Source of the DNA: Methylobacterium sp. E-065
GTDB lineage: Bacteria; Pseudomonadota; Alphaproteobacteria; Rhizobiales; Beijerinckiaceae
NCBI RefSeq assembly: GCF_022829605.1
Contig: NZ_JAKSYD010000100.1
Location: 149,346 to 213,345, forward strand
Direction of reading: 5' to 3'
DNA: 64,000 bases
Shown: positions 18,932 to 28,526 of the stretch, piece after piece
Position numbering within the stretch: the stretch's first letter is position 1
Layout: every line of letters starts with the position of its first letter
The notes under the pieces: generated by a model
Told to the model about the DNA's origin: nothing
Database searches by the model: none
Seen by the model: only the letters and a program-made list of their open reading frames with translations
Program-made: the position numbers and the translations under genes

Positions 18932-20398
18932 TCACGCCGGGATCCCCCCGGCGAAATCGGCACGGGCGCGCGCCACATGGGCGGGCGCCACGGCATCGGA
19001 TTCGGCATCGCGGGCGGCGCGCTCGGCGGCGTCGCGCAGGCGTTTGGCGGCGGAGATGCGCGCCAGGACCGGTTGCGCCTCGACCAGGGCGTCGAGCGCC
19101 TGCCGGGCGGCTTCGTCCCAGGGCAACTCGCGGTGGAGCCGCGCCGGGGTGGCCTCGACCTTATCCATGTCGCGGGCGAGCGGCAGGATGTGGAAGAGCG
19201 TGTCGAACAGGGCGTTGCAGACTTCCTGGACGAGGTAAGTCGCGCCCGCGTAGCCCATGAACGGCGTACCGGTGTGCCGCCGGATGATCGCGCCGGGGAA
19301 CGAGGCCGGGATGTAGGTCGCCCGTGCACCGCACTCGGCGAGGTACATCCGCTCGTTGAACGAGCCGAACAGCACCAGGGGCGGCTTGGCGGCGATCGCC
19401 GCCCGGACCGCGGCGTTGTCGGGCTTGTGCCCGGCCGAGCGGCCGAATGCGAAATGGCAGGGCAGGCCCATCTCGTCTTCGAGGAAGTGGCGCACGCCCC
19501 GCGCGTAGGTCTCGGTGGCGACGATGCCGAAGCTCGCCGTGCCGAAGAAATCCTGCGTCACCGAGCGCCAGAGGTCCCAGATCGGCTTGATCGTGGTGTG
19601 GCGCTCGCGCTCGATGAACGGCTCGGGATCGAGCCCGAGGATCGCACCCAGCGAGCGCAGGAACTTGGTGGTCGAGAGCACGCCGATCGGCGCCTGCAAG
19701 TAGGGCCGCTCCAGATCCTCGCAGAGCAGGCGGCCGAACTCGCGGTAGAGGCAGATATTGGCGTCGGCGTTGACGAGCTTGGGCACATCCGCGAGGTGCG
19801 AGCCAAGTGGGAAGGTGAGGTTCACCTCGGCGCCGATTCCTTCGACCAGCCGCCGGATCTCGGCGAGGTCGGAGGGCATGTTGAAGGTGCCGTAGGCCGG
19901 GCCGATCAGGTTGACCCGCGGCTTCTCGCCGGGCTTCTTCTCCGGCCGGGCCGGGATGCCCTTCTTGGCGAATTTCTTGGCGCCGTATTCCTGCCAGAGC
20001 CAGCGCATCGCCCGGTCGGCGGCCTGCCACTGGTCCTCGTCGATGGTGCGGGGCAGGAAGCGCTGGAGGCCGGTGCCCTCGGGCGTCACGCCGCCGCCGA
20101 TCATCTCGGCGATAGAGCCGGTCACCACGACGCTGGGCTGGCCCGGATCGAGGGTGGCGTGGGCGCGCTTCATGGCGCCTTCCGTGCCGTGCCGGCCGAG
20201 TTCTTCCTCGGCGAGGCCGGTGACGACGATCGGCAGTTCATGGGGCGGCAGGGCGTCGGTGTAGTGCAGCACCGAGGTGACCGGCAGGTTCTCGCAGCCC
20301 ACCGGGCCGTCGATGACGACCTGCAGGCCCTTGATCGCCGTGAAGACGTAGACCGCGCCCCAGTATCCGCCGGCCCTGTCGTGATCGAGGATGAGCAT
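18932..20398 (-). CDS. bchZ: Chlorophyllide a reductase subunit Z
   Basis: A 488-aa nitrogenase-like beta subunit that, with BchY, reduces the C7-C8 bond of the chlorin ring. It begins [20 protein letters not shown], with the Cys of [10 protein letters not shown] among likely cluster ligands. The start ATG overlaps the bchY stop (ATGA), which rules out the longer open frame upstream. Later segments ([46 protein letters not shown]) are characteristic of BchZ. Confidence 0.97.
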   Translation of the reverse strand: MLILDHDRAGGYWGAVYVFTAIKGLQVVIDGPVGCENLPVTSVLHYTDALPPHELPIVVTGLAEEELGRHGTEGAMKRAHATLDPGQPSVVVTGSIAEMIGGGVTPEGTGLQRFLPRTIDEDQWQAADRAMRWLWQEYGAKKFAKKGIPARPEKKPGEKPRVNLIGPAYGTFNMPSDLAEIRRLVEGIGAEVNLTFPLGSHLADVPKLVNADANICLYREFGRLLCEDLERPYLQAPIGVLSTTKFLRSLGAILGLDPEPFIERERHTTIKPIWDLWRSVTQDFFGTASFGIVATETYARGVRHFLEDEMGLPCHFAFGRSAGHKPDNAAVRAAIAAKPPLVLFGSFNERMYLAECGARATYIPASFPGAIIRRHTGTPFMGYAGATYLVQEVCNALFDTLFHILPLARDMDKVEATPARLHRELPWDEAARQALDALVEAQPVLARISAAKRLRDAAERAARDAESDAVAPAHVARARADFAGGIPA

Positions 20399-21927
20399 CA
20401 GGCCATCTCCCCGATCGGCTTCTTGGGGCCTTCGATCTTCGGTCCCTGGCGCTTCTGCGGAACGTCCTGCCAGACGCCGGCGGCGTGACCGGTACCGACG
20501 CCCTCGAAGAATTCGCGCATCGCGTCGAACCGCGGCTTGTTGCCGAGCGCCGCGTTGATGACGGTGGCGAGCGAGCCCGCGCCGGCAGCACCCATCAGCG
20601 GGCGCGCCGAGATCAGGTTGGTGAAGTAGAGCGCCGGAGTCGCCCGCTCCTTGGCGTGCTGCACCACCGGCGTGGTGCCGATGGCGAGATCCGGCTTGAG
20701 CGAGTCGAGGGCGTAGAGGTCGTCCTCGAGCGAGGCCCGGTAGCGCACCTCGGTGCCGCGGGATTCGAGCCAGTCGCGATCGGCCTCGGACCAAGGCGTG
20801 CGCGGGCAGGCGGTACCCACATACGGGACCTCGGCGCCGCTCTCGACGAGGAGGCGAGCCACCAGCAATTCCGAGCCCTCGTAGCCCGAGAGCGTGATCC
20901 GGCCCTTGATCGGCATGGCGGCGAGCGCGCCGCGGATCCCGGGGAGGATCCGGTTCTTGGCCGCCTCGACGGTGGCGCGGGCGACACCGCAGGCCTCGCC
21001 GATCCGGTCCAGCCAATCGGCGGTGCCGTCGACACCCACCGGGGCCGAGCCGACGATCGGGCGGCCGGCCGCCTCGAATTCACGGATCGAGGCCGTATAG
21101 AAGGGGTGGATCGCCGCCACCGCGGCACAATCCAGGGCGGCGTAGAGCTCGCGCCACTCGCGGGTCGGCACCACCGGCCCGGCGGAAAGGCCCAAAGGCT
21201 CCAGAAGCGCGCCGATCACCACCGGATCAGCCGGGAAGACCTCGCCCAGCAGCGCCACGCTCGGGCGCTCGGACCGGCCGCCGCGGGGGGCGGCCACCGG
21301 ACCCTGCTCGGCCTCATTGCGGGCGACCTTCAGCATGGCGCCGGCCAGCACGTCCTTGGCCTCGGCATGGGTCGGGACGCCGAAGCCCGGCACGTCGATC
21401 CCGATCACCCGGACGCCGTCGATCTGCTTCGGCAGCAGCCGCAGCGGGACGCCGGAGGCAGTTGGAACGCACAGGTTGATGACGACGACGGCGTCGTAAT
21501 CCTCAGGCTTGGCGGTGGCGAAGACCGCCTCGCGGATGTCCTCGAACAGCTTGCCGGTGACCAGCGTCTCGGAATTGAACGGTACGTAGCCGACGCTGCG
21601 CCGGGCGCCGTAGAAATGCGACGTGAAGGTCAGACCGTAGACGCAGCAGGCCGAGCCCGACAGGATCGTGGCGGTCCGGCGCATGCGCAGGCCGACCCGG
21701 AGCGAGCCGAAAGCCGGGCACATGCTCTGCGGCTGATCGTGCGGGCCCTGCGGATAATCCTCGCGGAGCTGCGCCAGGGTCTCGGACATGCCGGCGGCTT
21801 CCGCGGCCGCCACCATCGCGTCCTTGCCGGCGTGGCAGCCGAGGCCGTCGCCCTTGGTGGCGGCGAGGTCGAGGTTGGCCGGAGCCTTGCGGGCCCGCAG
21901 ATCGGCGATGTCGAGGGAGACGGCCAT
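20398..21927 (-). CDS. bchY: Chlorophyllide a reductase subunit Y
   Basis: A 509-aa alpha-like subunit of chlorophyllide a reductase. Cys-containing segments that fit iron-sulfur ligation in the BchYZ core are [20 protein letters not shown] and [12 protein letters not shown]. Start ATG at 21927 lies 5 bp past the bchX stop, with GAGG 10 nt upstream inside bchX. Length and order (bchX-Y-Z) match the alphaproteobacterial superoperon. Confidence 0.97.
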   Translation of the reverse strand: MAVSLDIADLRARKAPANLDLAATKGDGLGCHAGKDAMVAAAEAAGMSETLAQLREDYPQGPHDQPQSMCPAFGSLRVGLRMRRTATILSGSACCVYGLTFTSHFYGARRSVGYVPFNSETLVTGKLFEDIREAVFATAKPEDYDAVVVINLCVPTASGVPLRLLPKQIDGVRVIGIDVPGFGVPTHAEAKDVLAGAMLKVARNEAEQGPVAAPRGGRSERPSVALLGEVFPADPVVIGALLEPLGLSAGPVVPTREWRELYAALDCAAVAAIHPFYTASIREFEAAGRPIVGSAPVGVDGTADWLDRIGEACGVARATVEAAKNRILPGIRGALAAMPIKGRITLSGYEGSELLVARLLVESGAEVPYVGTACPRTPWSEADRDWLESRGTEVRYRASLEDDLYALDSLKPDLAIGTTPVVQHAKERATPALYFTNLISARPLMGAAGAGSLATVINAALGNKPRFDAMREFFEGVGTGHAAGVWQDVPQKRQGPKIEGPKKPIGEMA

Positions 21928-21932
21928 GCGCG

Positions 21933-22937
21933 TCAGACCTCGTCGTACACGACTTCGAGGGACGGCTTGGACACGTGGGCGACGCCGCACATGTCCTCGT
22001 GGGTCGCCGGGACCAGCACCACGTCGCGGCCGGTGACGTCGCTGGAGAACAGGCCGAGCAGACCGTCCTGCGTGAGCGGCGTCGGCTGGTGCGGCGCGGC
22101 GGTGGCGACGTTGGCGGCGAGATCGGAGAACAGGCTGCCCCAGCGGCTCTCCGGCCGGCCAATGATCTCGTAATTGGCGCTCTTGCGGCGGATGTCGTCG
22201 TCGGCCGGGATCGAGGCCAGGACCGGGATGCCGGCGGCGTCCGCGAAGGCCTGGGCCTCGCCGGTGCCGTCATCCTTGTTGATCACCAGGCCGCCGACAC
22301 CGACGTTGCCGCCGAGCTTGCGGAAATATTCGACCGCCGAGCAGACGTTGTTGGCGACGTAGAGCGATTGCAGGTCGTTCGAGCCGACGACGATGACCTT
22401 CTGGCACATGTCCCGGGCGATCGGCAGGCCGAAGCCGCCGCAGACCACGTCACCCAGGAAGTCGAGCAGGACGAAGTCGAAGCCCCATTCGTGGAAGCCG
22501 AGCTTCTCCAGCAGCTCGAAGCCGTGAATGATGCCGCGTCCGCCGCAGCCGCGCCCGACCTCCGGACCGCCGAGTTCCATGGCGTAAACGCCGTCGCGCT
22601 TGAAGCACACATCGCCGATCGCGACCGCCTCGCCGGCGAGCTTCTTCTTGGTCGAGGTCTCGATGATGGTCGGGCAGGCCTTGCCGCCGAACAGCAGCGA
22701 GGTCGTGTCGCTCTTCGGGTCGCAGCCGATCAGCAGGACCTTCTTGCCCTGCTGGGCCATCATGTAGCTGAGATTGGCCAGCGTGAACGACTTGCCGATG
22801 CCGCCCTTGCCGTAGATCGCGATGATCTGCGTCTCTTTCTTCACCGGCGCGGTCGCGACCGCATCCGGTTCGATCGCCGCTTCGGCGCGGAGCTGGGTCG
22901 CTTGATCGAGGGCAGCCTTATCGAGCTGAACGTTCAC
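21933..22937 (-). CDS. bchX: Chlorophyllide a reductase iron protein, subunit X
   Basis: A 334-aa NifH-like ATPase that delivers electrons to BchYZ. It has the P-loop YGKGGIGKS, and two Cys segments (GRGCGGRGI and DVVCGGFGLPI) that would hold the bridging [4Fe-4S] cluster of the dimer. A GTG at 22935-22937 is chosen: GGAGGG lies 7 nt upstream and the codon overlaps the bchC stop (GTGA). A TTG at 22952 is less likely. Confidence 0.96.
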   Translation of the reverse strand: MNVQLDKAALDQATQLRAEAAIEPDAVATAPVKKETQIIAIYGKGGIGKSFTLANLSYMMAQQGKKVLLIGCDPKSDTTSLLFGGKACPTIIETSTKKKLAGEAVAIGDVCFKRDGVYAMELGGPEVGRGCGGRGIIHGFELLEKLGFHEWGFDFVLLDFLGDVVCGGFGLPIARDMCQKVIVVGSNDLQSLYVANNVCSAVEYFRKLGGNVGVGGLVINKDDGTGEAQAFADAAGIPVLASIPADDDIRRKSANYEIIGRPESRWGSLFSDLAANVATAAPHQPTPLTQDGLLGLFSSDVTGRDVVLVPATHEDMCGVAHVSKPSLEVVYDEV

Positions 22938-23872
22938 GCGGCGTCCCTCCAATCGAGGATCATTTTCAGGCAGGCCGGGTCGGTGAAGGCGGTGCGGTAG
23001 GCAGCCTCGGCCTCGGTGGCAGCCACGCGGTGCGTGATCAGCCCGTCGAGGGAGAGGCGTCCGCCGTCGATCAGGGCCGTGACGGCCGCCAGATCCGCCG
23101 GCTTGAATTCGGCGGAGATCCGGATCCGGGCCTCGCGCATGAAGGCGGGCGGGAAGGCGAAGCTCAGCGGCGCCTCGTAGAACCCGGCGAGCACGATCTC
23201 GCCGCCGGGAGCCAGACGGGCGATCAGCGCATCAAGGCCGGAGGCGTCGCCGCTGACATCGGTGATCACCGCGTAGTCGCGCCGGGGATCGCTCTCGGGC
23301 GTGAGAACCGTGTAGCCGTGGTCGCCCGCAAGGCGCAGCGGGTTCGTCTCCCACACCGTCGGCGCCGCGCCGGCGACCAGGGTAAGGCGTGCGAGCAGCC
23401 GGCCGAGGACGCCGTGCCCGACGATCAGCGGGGTCGCACCGGGCTGGATCCCGCCGAGCGCCCGATAGGCGGTCGCTGCCAGAGCCAGGAGGCAGGCGGT
23501 ATCGCCCAGCGCCGCATCCACCGGTACGAGCCGAGCGGCCGGCGCGATCAGATGGGAGGCCGCTCCACCGAAGAGGCCGCGCACGGCACCGAAGCAGCGG
23601 GCGCCGGGGACGAACACGGTCTGGCCGACCCGGACCGAACCGGCGGCATCGGCCTCCACGACCGTGCCGACGGATTCATAGCCCGGCACCAGGGGGTAGC
23701 CCATCCCGGGGAACGGCGGCATGCGCCCTGACCAGAGCAGGCGCTCGGTGCCGGTGCTGATTCCGCTCCAGGTGATCGCGACCACCGCGTCGGACCCGCA
23801 GGCAGGCTCCAGCGCGAGCCGCTGGACTGAGAGGTGCTCCGGTCGTTCGAGGATGACGGCCAGCGCATCCAT
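22934..23872 (-). CDS. bchC: 3-hydroxyethyl bacteriochlorophyllide a dehydrogenase
   Basis: A 312-aa medium-chain dehydrogenase/reductase that oxidises the C3 hydroxyethyl group to acetyl in bacteriochlorophyll a synthesis. It starts MDALAVILERPEHLSV; GISTGTERLLWSG and VPGYESVG are typical of BchC, and the nucleotide-binding region is near VGHGVLGRLLARL. Two PpsR/CrtJ-like palindromes and a sigma-70-like promoter lie in the 93-bp gap before it, so it probably has its own promoter besides crtEF read-through. Confidence 0.95.
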   Translation of the reverse strand: MDALAVILERPEHLSVQRLALEPACGSDAVVAITWSGISTGTERLLWSGRMPPFPGMGYPLVPGYESVGTVVEADAAGSVRVGQTVFVPGARCFGAVRGLFGGAASHLIAPAARLVPVDAALGDTACLLALAATAYRALGGIQPGATPLIVGHGVLGRLLARLTLVAGAAPTVWETNPLRLAGDHGYTVLTPESDPRRDYAVITDVSGDASGLDALIARLAPGGEIVLAGFYEAPLSFAFPPAFMREARIRISAEFKPADLAAVTALIDGGRLSLDGLITHRVAATEAEAAYRTAFTDPACLKMILDWRDAA

Positions 23873-23926
23873 GTCGGAACATTCCACCCTGTTATTTGCG
23901 ACTCTCGTGGGAACGAAACCGCTGGG

Positions 23927-23970
23927 TGTCATCCTAGATAGACAGATCTCAGCGTCAAGCGCGACTTACA
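23927..23970 (-). promoter_or_regulatory. bchC promoter with tandem PpsR/CrtJ-type palindromes
   Basis: Site 1 is TGTCATCCTAGATAGACA (23927-23944), an exact TGT-N12-ACA. Site 2, CGTCAAGCGCGACTTACA (23953-23970), has one mismatch. The gap is exactly 8 bp, the spacing known for cooperative CrtJ binding at the R. capsulatus bchC promoter. Read toward bchC, a -35-like TTGACG (23958-23953) and -10-like TAGGAT (23936-23931) with a 16-bp spacer are embedded in the palindromes. The regulator gene is not in this window. Confidence 0.75.
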
Positions 23971-25126
23971 CTCTGGCGCTCGATTTTTGGGCGATGAGCA
24001 CCCTGGCGAGCAGCGGACGGTGCGTTTTGCGCTCGCGCACGGAGGTGAAGCCCGCAGCGCGGAGCATGGCGTAAAGCTCTTCGGCGCGGCGTGGCCGGCC
24101 GGAGCCCATGGCCAGCAGGTAGAGACCGAAATACGCATCCCCGACCGGCTCGGCCCCCGGGGTGCCGGACATCGGCTCGGCCAGAATCAGCCGACCGCCC
24201 GGGACCAGGGCCGCATGGGCGGTAACCAGCAGAGCTTGGGCGGGGCGGTCGTCGTGATCGTGGACGATTCGCACCAGCGATATGGCATCGGCGCCCGGCG
24301 GCAGCCCGGCATGGAAGTCGCCGCCGCGGCAGGCGATTCGGCCTTCGAGCCCCACGTGCGACAGTCGCGCGGTCGCGCGCTCCGCGACGGCAGGCAGATC
24401 GAAGAGCGTCAGGCCGAGATGCCCATGGCGGGCCGCGACCGCTTCGAGGAACGCGCCCTCGCCTCCGCCGACATCCATCAGCTGCCGGGCGCCGGACAGG
24501 TCGCAGGCGTCGAGCACGTCTTCGGCGATCATGGCCTGCGAGGCGCCCATCAGCGCGCTGTAGCGGGCATAGGCGTCCGGCTCGGCCGTTTTGCCGGATG
24601 CGTAGGGCCAATAGCCCGAAAGCGCGGTTGGCTGGCCCTGACCCCGCAGGAGGCGCACCGGGTCGGCGAGATCGGCGTAGAGGAGCGCGTGGTGCTCGAC
24701 CATCCCGGCGATCCCGGGGTTTCCGTTGAGGGCGGCACCGAGGTCGGCCAACCCATACCGGTCACCCTTGAGTGCCCGCACCAGTTTCAGCGATTCGGCG
24801 GCGCGAAGCAGGCGGCGGGCGTTGTCGGGCGGCAGATCGAGGCGACTCGCCAGCGCATCGAGCGACGCCGGACCCTCGGCCAGGATCGCGAAGAGATCGA
24901 GCCGGATGCAGGCGGTCAGAACCTGCGCGTAGACGAAGCCGGCGCACAGGTCGAACAACGCTCGGGTGTTGCGCTGCGCGATGCCGCGGGTCAGCGGAAA
25001 GCCCGCGGCCCAGCGCTGAAACCGCGGGTTCGCGACCAGGCGATTGCGCCAGCCAAGCCAGCGCTCGCTCCAGGCCTCCGGGACCGGCGGTGTCGCCCCG
25101 GTCCGCGGCAGGGATCCGGCGCTCAG
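23966..25126 (-). CDS. crtF: Hydroxyneurosporene O-methyltransferase
   Basis: Methylates the tertiary hydroxyl of acyclic carotenoids (spheroidene/spirilloxanthin branch). An N-terminal helical dimerisation region (ERWLGWRNRLVANPRFQRWA) precedes the SAM domain with LMDVGGGEGAFLEAV and the catalytic-His region LVRIVHDHDD. No ATG, GTG or TTG occurs in this frame between the crtE stop and residues clearly inside the domain, nor in the nearby upstream frame. The best start is a CTG at 25126 overlapping the crtE stop (CTGA), giving 386 aa, close to the R. capsulatus enzyme. The first usable ATG would delete about a third of the protein. Confidence 0.9.
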   Translation of the reverse strand: MSAGSLPRTGATPPVPEAWSERWLGWRNRLVANPRFQRWAAGFPLTRGIAQRNTRALFDLCAGFVYAQVLTACIRLDLFAILAEGPASLDALASRLDLPPDNARRLLRAAESLKLVRALKGDRYGLADLGAALNGNPGIAGMVEHHALLYADLADPVRLLRGQGQPTALSGYWPYASGKTAEPDAYARYSALMGASQAMIAEDVLDACDLSGARQLMDVGGGEGAFLEAVAARHGHLGLTLFDLPAVAERATARLSHVGLEGRIACRGGDFHAGLPPGADAISLVRIVHDHDDRPAQALLVTAHAALVPGGRLILAEPMSGTPGAEPVGDAYFGLYLLAMGSGRPRRAEELYAMLRAAGFTSVRERKTHRPLLARVLIAQKSSARV

Positions 25127-25992
25127 GCTGTCACCGCACGAAGGCTCGCGGGCAGGAAAAGCCGCGCCTGCGCCACGATCTCGGCGGTGAGGGTTGCGGC
25201 TCCTGGGCAGTCCGGGATCGCCGCAACGGCTTCGCGGGTCAGTCGGGCGAGGCGATCGAGCGCGCCGCCGGTTCCGAGCAAGACTGCCGCGTTGGGGCGC
25301 CCGAGCGTGGCGTCGCGCCCGGCGGGCTTGCCGATCTCCTCCTGGCGGCAAGCGACGTCCCGCAGATCGTCGGCCACCTGATAGGCCTCGCCCAGACACT
25401 CGCCGAGTCTGCGCCACGGCTCCGGCTCGGCGCCCGCGGCTGCAGCGCCCGCGACGGTGGCGGCCGCGAACAGCGCGCCGGTCTTGGCCTGCTGATAGTC
25501 GCTGAGGCTGACATACGCCTCGGATTCCCACGCCTGCCCGGCGGCAATGCCGGAGGGCGAGCCTGCGGCCCGCCCGAGGAGGCTCACGAGCCGGACGAGC
25601 CGCCCCGGATGCGGACCCGCGGCCCGGGCCAGGGTCTCGAAGGCGAGCACGATCAGCGCGTCGCCGGCCAGGACCGCGATCGGTTCGCCGAACGCGACGT
25701 GGACCGTGGCTTTCTGCCGGCGCATCGGGGCGTCGTCGAAGCACGGCAGATCGTCGTGGACCAGGGACGCGCAGTGCAGGAGTTCGATGGCCGCCGCCGC
25801 AGCGGAAGACCCGGCGGGATCGTCGTCGCCGCAAGCCTGCGCCACGGAGAGGCAGAGCCGGGGTCGGATCCGGTGTCCGCCGGGGAACACGGCGTAGCGG
25901 AGCGCCTCGGCCAGCATGGGGGGCGCCCCCGGTGCCTCCGCGTGCGCCACGGCGCGATCCAGCGCCATCTCGATTCGGCGTCCCGACTCCAT
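25123..25992 (-). CDS. crtE: Geranylgeranyl diphosphate synthase
   Basis: A 289-aa prenyltransferase making GGPP for carotenoids and the phytyl tail. The first Asp-rich motif is HDDLPCFDDAPMRR (DDxxxxD, bacterial type); the second is VADDLRD. FPGGHRIRPRL and GQAWE are also typical. The ATG at 25992 has AAGGAGG at 7 nt and is preferred over one at 26037. First gene of the crtEF-bchCXYZ-puf superoperon, divergent from crtD across a PpsR-type palindrome. Confidence 0.95.
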   Translation of the reverse strand: MESGRRIEMALDRAVAHAEAPGAPPMLAEALRYAVFPGGHRIRPRLCLSVAQACGDDDPAGSSAAAAAIELLHCASLVHDDLPCFDDAPMRRQKATVHVAFGEPIAVLAGDALIVLAFETLARAAGPHPGRLVRLVSLLGRAAGSPSGIAAGQAWESEAYVSLSDYQQAKTGALFAAATVAGAAAAGAEPEPWRRLGECLGEAYQVADDLRDVACRQEEIGKPAGRDATLGRPNAAVLLGTGGALDRLARLTREAVAAIPDCPGAATLTAEIVAQARLFLPASLRAVTA

Positions 25993-26031
25993 CGCGGTGC
26001 CTCCTTGTTGTGTTGGCTTGTCAGCGACAGG

Positions 26032-26049
26032 TGTCATTTCTTATTGACA
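26032..26049. promoter_or_regulatory. PpsR/CrtJ-type palindrome between crtE and crtD
   Basis: TGTCATTTCTTATTGACA, an exact TGT-N12-ACA with extended TGTCA/TGACA arms, in the divergent crtE-crtD control region. It contains a -35-like TTGACA (26044-26049) pointing toward crtD. A second, imperfect repeat (TGT-N13-ACA, 26011-26029) lies 2 bp away. Confidence 0.7.
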
Positions 26050-26079
26050 CTGCTGGCGCGGCAGATCAATCCCGTTCCG

Positions 26080-27633
26080 ATGCGGAACAGCGGGGCGAGC
26101 GTGGCGCAGGAGCGCGTCGTCGTGATCGGGGCCGGGATCGGTGGCTTGGCCGCCGCGCTCCGACTCGCGCAGGCCGGTTTCGCGGTGACCGTCCTGGAAC
26201 GGGCCGCACAGCCCGGCGGTAAGATGCGCAGCGTTCCGGTCGGGGGCCGCGCCGTCGAGGCCGGGCCGACCGTCTTCACCATGCGGTGGGTGTTCGAGGA
26301 GCTGTTCGCCGAGTGTGGGGCGAACTTTGGCGAACGGGTGGCGCTGAGCCCGGCAGACCTCCTCGCCCGGCACGCCTGGAGTCGCGACGAACGTCTCGAT
26401 CTCTTCGCCGATATCGAAGCCTCGGCGGCGGCCATCGCGGCCTTTGCCGGACCCCGCGAGGCGGACGGCTACCGCCGATTCTGTGCCCGGTCCGCGGAGG
26501 TCTACCGCACGCTCGAAGGCCCGTTCATCCGCGACGGGCGGACCAGCCCTGCGGGCCTCGCCCAGCGCGTCGGCCTATCGGGGATCGGCGATCTCTGGCG
26601 GATCCAGCCCTTCGCCACCCTGTGGTCGGCGCTCGGCAGCTTCTTCCGCGATCCGCGGCTGCTGCAACTCTTCGGCCGTTATGCCACCTATTGCGGCGCC
26701 TCGCCGTTCAGCGCGCCGGCGACCCTGATGCTCGTCGCCCATGTCGAGCAGGCGGGCGTCTGGACCGTGGCGGGGGGCCTGAGCGCCCTGGCGCAATCGG
26801 TGGCGGATCTCACCGCGGAGCGGGGCGCCACGTTCCGCTACGGCGCCCATGTCGAGCGGATCGTCACCGAAGGCGGGACGGTCAGCGGCGTCGTTCTGGC
26901 CGGCGGCGAACGCATCGCGGCGGACTTGGTCGTCTGCAACGCCGACTGCGCCGCCCTTGGCGCCGGCCTGCTCGGGGCCGATGCGGCGCCGGCCGGGGCG
27001 CGGCTGGCGCCGGCCGAGCGCTCGCTGTCGGCCGTGACCTTCTGCGCGGTGGCGGAGCCCCGGGGCTTCCCCCTCGCGCATCACTCGGTGTTCTTCTCGC
27101 GGGACTACCGGGCCGAGTTCGACACGATCCTGCGCCGACGCCGCCTGCCCGACGACCCCACGGTCTACGTCTGCGCGCAGGACCGATCGGAGTCCGGCCT
27201 CGTGCCAGCGGGACCCGAGCGCCTGCTCCTCCTCGTCAATGCCCCGGCGGATGGCCGGGAACGCCCGCCCACGCCGCCGGAGATCGAAACATGCGCGAAG
27301 AACATGCTGCGCCGGCTGGAGGCCTGCGGGCTTCAGCTGGATCTGGCGTCGCCCGTGACGACGACGCCCCGGGAGTTCGAAGCCCTGTTTCCGGGGACGG
27401 GGGGGGCGCTCTACGGACGGTCGGCGCAGGGCTGGGCGGCGACGTTCAAGCGGGCCGGCGCCCGTACGGCGATCCCGGGGCTCTATCTGGCGGGGGGCTC
27501 GGTCCATCCGGGGCCGGGCGTGCCGATGGCGGCGCAGTCCGGCCGGCTGGCGGCGGCGGCGATCTTGGACGACCGCGATTCGACGGCCCGGTCGCGCGGG
27601 GCGGCTACGCGTGGTGGTACGTCGATGCGGTGA
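26080..27633 (+). CDS. crtD: 1-hydroxycarotenoid 3,4-desaturase (CrtI family)
   Basis: A 517-aa FAD-dependent desaturase acting after CrtC on hydroxylated acyclic carotenoids. The dinucleotide-binding motif VVVIGAGIGGLAAALRLAQA is at residues 12-31, and the C-terminal family signature is LYLAGGSVHPGPGVPMA. It is told from CrtI by its place next to crtC; a true CrtI is at 48.9-50.4 kb. Start uncertain: ATG 26080 has no ribosome site, while GTG 26101 follows GGGGCGAG. The stop overlaps a possible crtC GTG (GTGA). Confidence 0.92.
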   Translation: MRNSGASVAQERVVVIGAGIGGLAAALRLAQAGFAVTVLERAAQPGGKMRSVPVGGRAVEAGPTVFTMRWVFEELFAECGANFGERVALSPADLLARHAWSRDERLDLFADIEASAAAIAAFAGPREADGYRRFCARSAEVYRTLEGPFIRDGRTSPAGLAQRVGLSGIGDLWRIQPFATLWSALGSFFRDPRLLQLFGRYATYCGASPFSAPATLMLVAHVEQAGVWTVAGGLSALAQSVADLTAERGATFRYGAHVERIVTEGGTVSGVVLAGGERIAADLVVCNADCAALGAGLLGADAAPAGARLAPAERSLSAVTFCAVAEPRGFPLAHHSVFFSRDYRAEFDTILRRRRLPDDPTVYVCAQDRSESGLVPAGPERLLLLVNAPADGRERPPTPPEIETCAKNMLRRLEACGLQLDLASPVTTTPREFEALFPGTGGALYGRSAQGWAATFKRAGARTAIPGLYLAGGSVHPGPGVPMAAQSGRLAAAAILDDRDSTARSRGAATRGGTSMR

Positions 27634-28526
27634 GCGACGACGGCCGACAGGGCCTCACGATCATCGCGTTCATCGGCAGCGTGTTCTCACCCTACTATGC
27701 CTGGAGCGCCGAACGGGACCCGTTCGCGCATTGCGCCATGAACGTCGTGCTCTATGGCGAGCGCAGCCGTTTCGCCATGACGGAGCGCCGCGCCGACAGC
27801 CTCTCGCGGGACGCCGACCAAATCGCCATCGGGCCGAGCGCCATGCACTGGGACGGCACGGCGCTGACCGTTCGGATCGACGAGCGCGGGTCGCCCCTGC
27901 CCCATCGGCTGCGCGGCACGGTCCGGCTGGAGCCGCCGGGCTTCACCGCCGGCCCGTTCCACCTCGATCGCGCCGGACGCCATCGTTGGTGGCCGATGGC
28001 CCCGTCCTCGCGGGTCGAAGTCGCGTTCGATCAACCCGGACTGCGCTGGACGGGCACCGCCTATTTCGACACCAACGACGGCGACGAGGCTCTGGAGGAT
28101 GCGTTCACCCGCTGGACGTGGTGCCGGGCCGACCTGCCGGACGGCGCCGCGATCCTGTACGACGTGCAGCACCGGGATGGCGGCGGCCAGAACCTGTCGC
28201 TGCGCTTCAACCGGGACGGCAGCCGCCGCGAGATCCGCCCGCCGACGGAAGCACGCCTGCCGCCGACGCGCCTCTGGCGGATGAACCGCGAGACCCGCAG
28301 CGACGACGGCCGCGCCCGCGTCCTCACCACCTACGAGAACACGCCGTTCTACGCCCGCTCCCTGCTGGCCTCGACGCTCGGCGGCGAGCCGGTGCGCGCG
28401 ATGCACGAGAGCCTGTCGCTCGACCGGTTCCGCAACCCGCTCGTGCGGTTGATGCTGCCGTTCCGGATGCCGAGACCGCCGATCCGGCCGGTCGACCCAG
28501 GATCGCGTCCCATCGGGCGCACGTAA
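27630..28526 (+). CDS. crtC: Acyclic carotenoid 1,2-hydratase (hydroxyneurosporene synthase)
   Basis: Hydrates the end double bond of neurosporene/lycopene-type carotenoids. Conserved segments include TIIAFIGSVFSPYYAW, HCAMNVVLYG, GPSAMHWDG and TPFYARSLL. From the GTG at 27630 (GTGA overlap with the crtD stop) the protein is 298 aa. The same frame continues upstream inside crtD with FDGPVARGGYAWWYVDA, which resembles longer CrtC N-termini but offers no ATG, GTG or TTG close by. So the true start may be upstream and non-standard, or the upstream residues may be a relic. Confidence 0.9.
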   Translation: MSDDGRQGLTIIAFIGSVFSPYYAWSAERDPFAHCAMNVVLYGERSRFAMTERRADSLSRDADQIAIGPSAMHWDGTALTVRIDERGSPLPHRLRGTVRLEPPGFTAGPFHLDRAGRHRWWPMAPSSRVEVAFDQPGLRWTGTAYFDTNDGDEALEDAFTRWTWCRADLPDGAAILYDVQHRDGGGQNLSLRFNRDGSRREIRPPTEARLPPTRLWRMNRETRSDDGRARVLTTYENTPFYARSLLASTLGGEPVRAMHESLSLDRFRNPLVRLMLPFRMPRPPIRPVDPGSRPIGRT

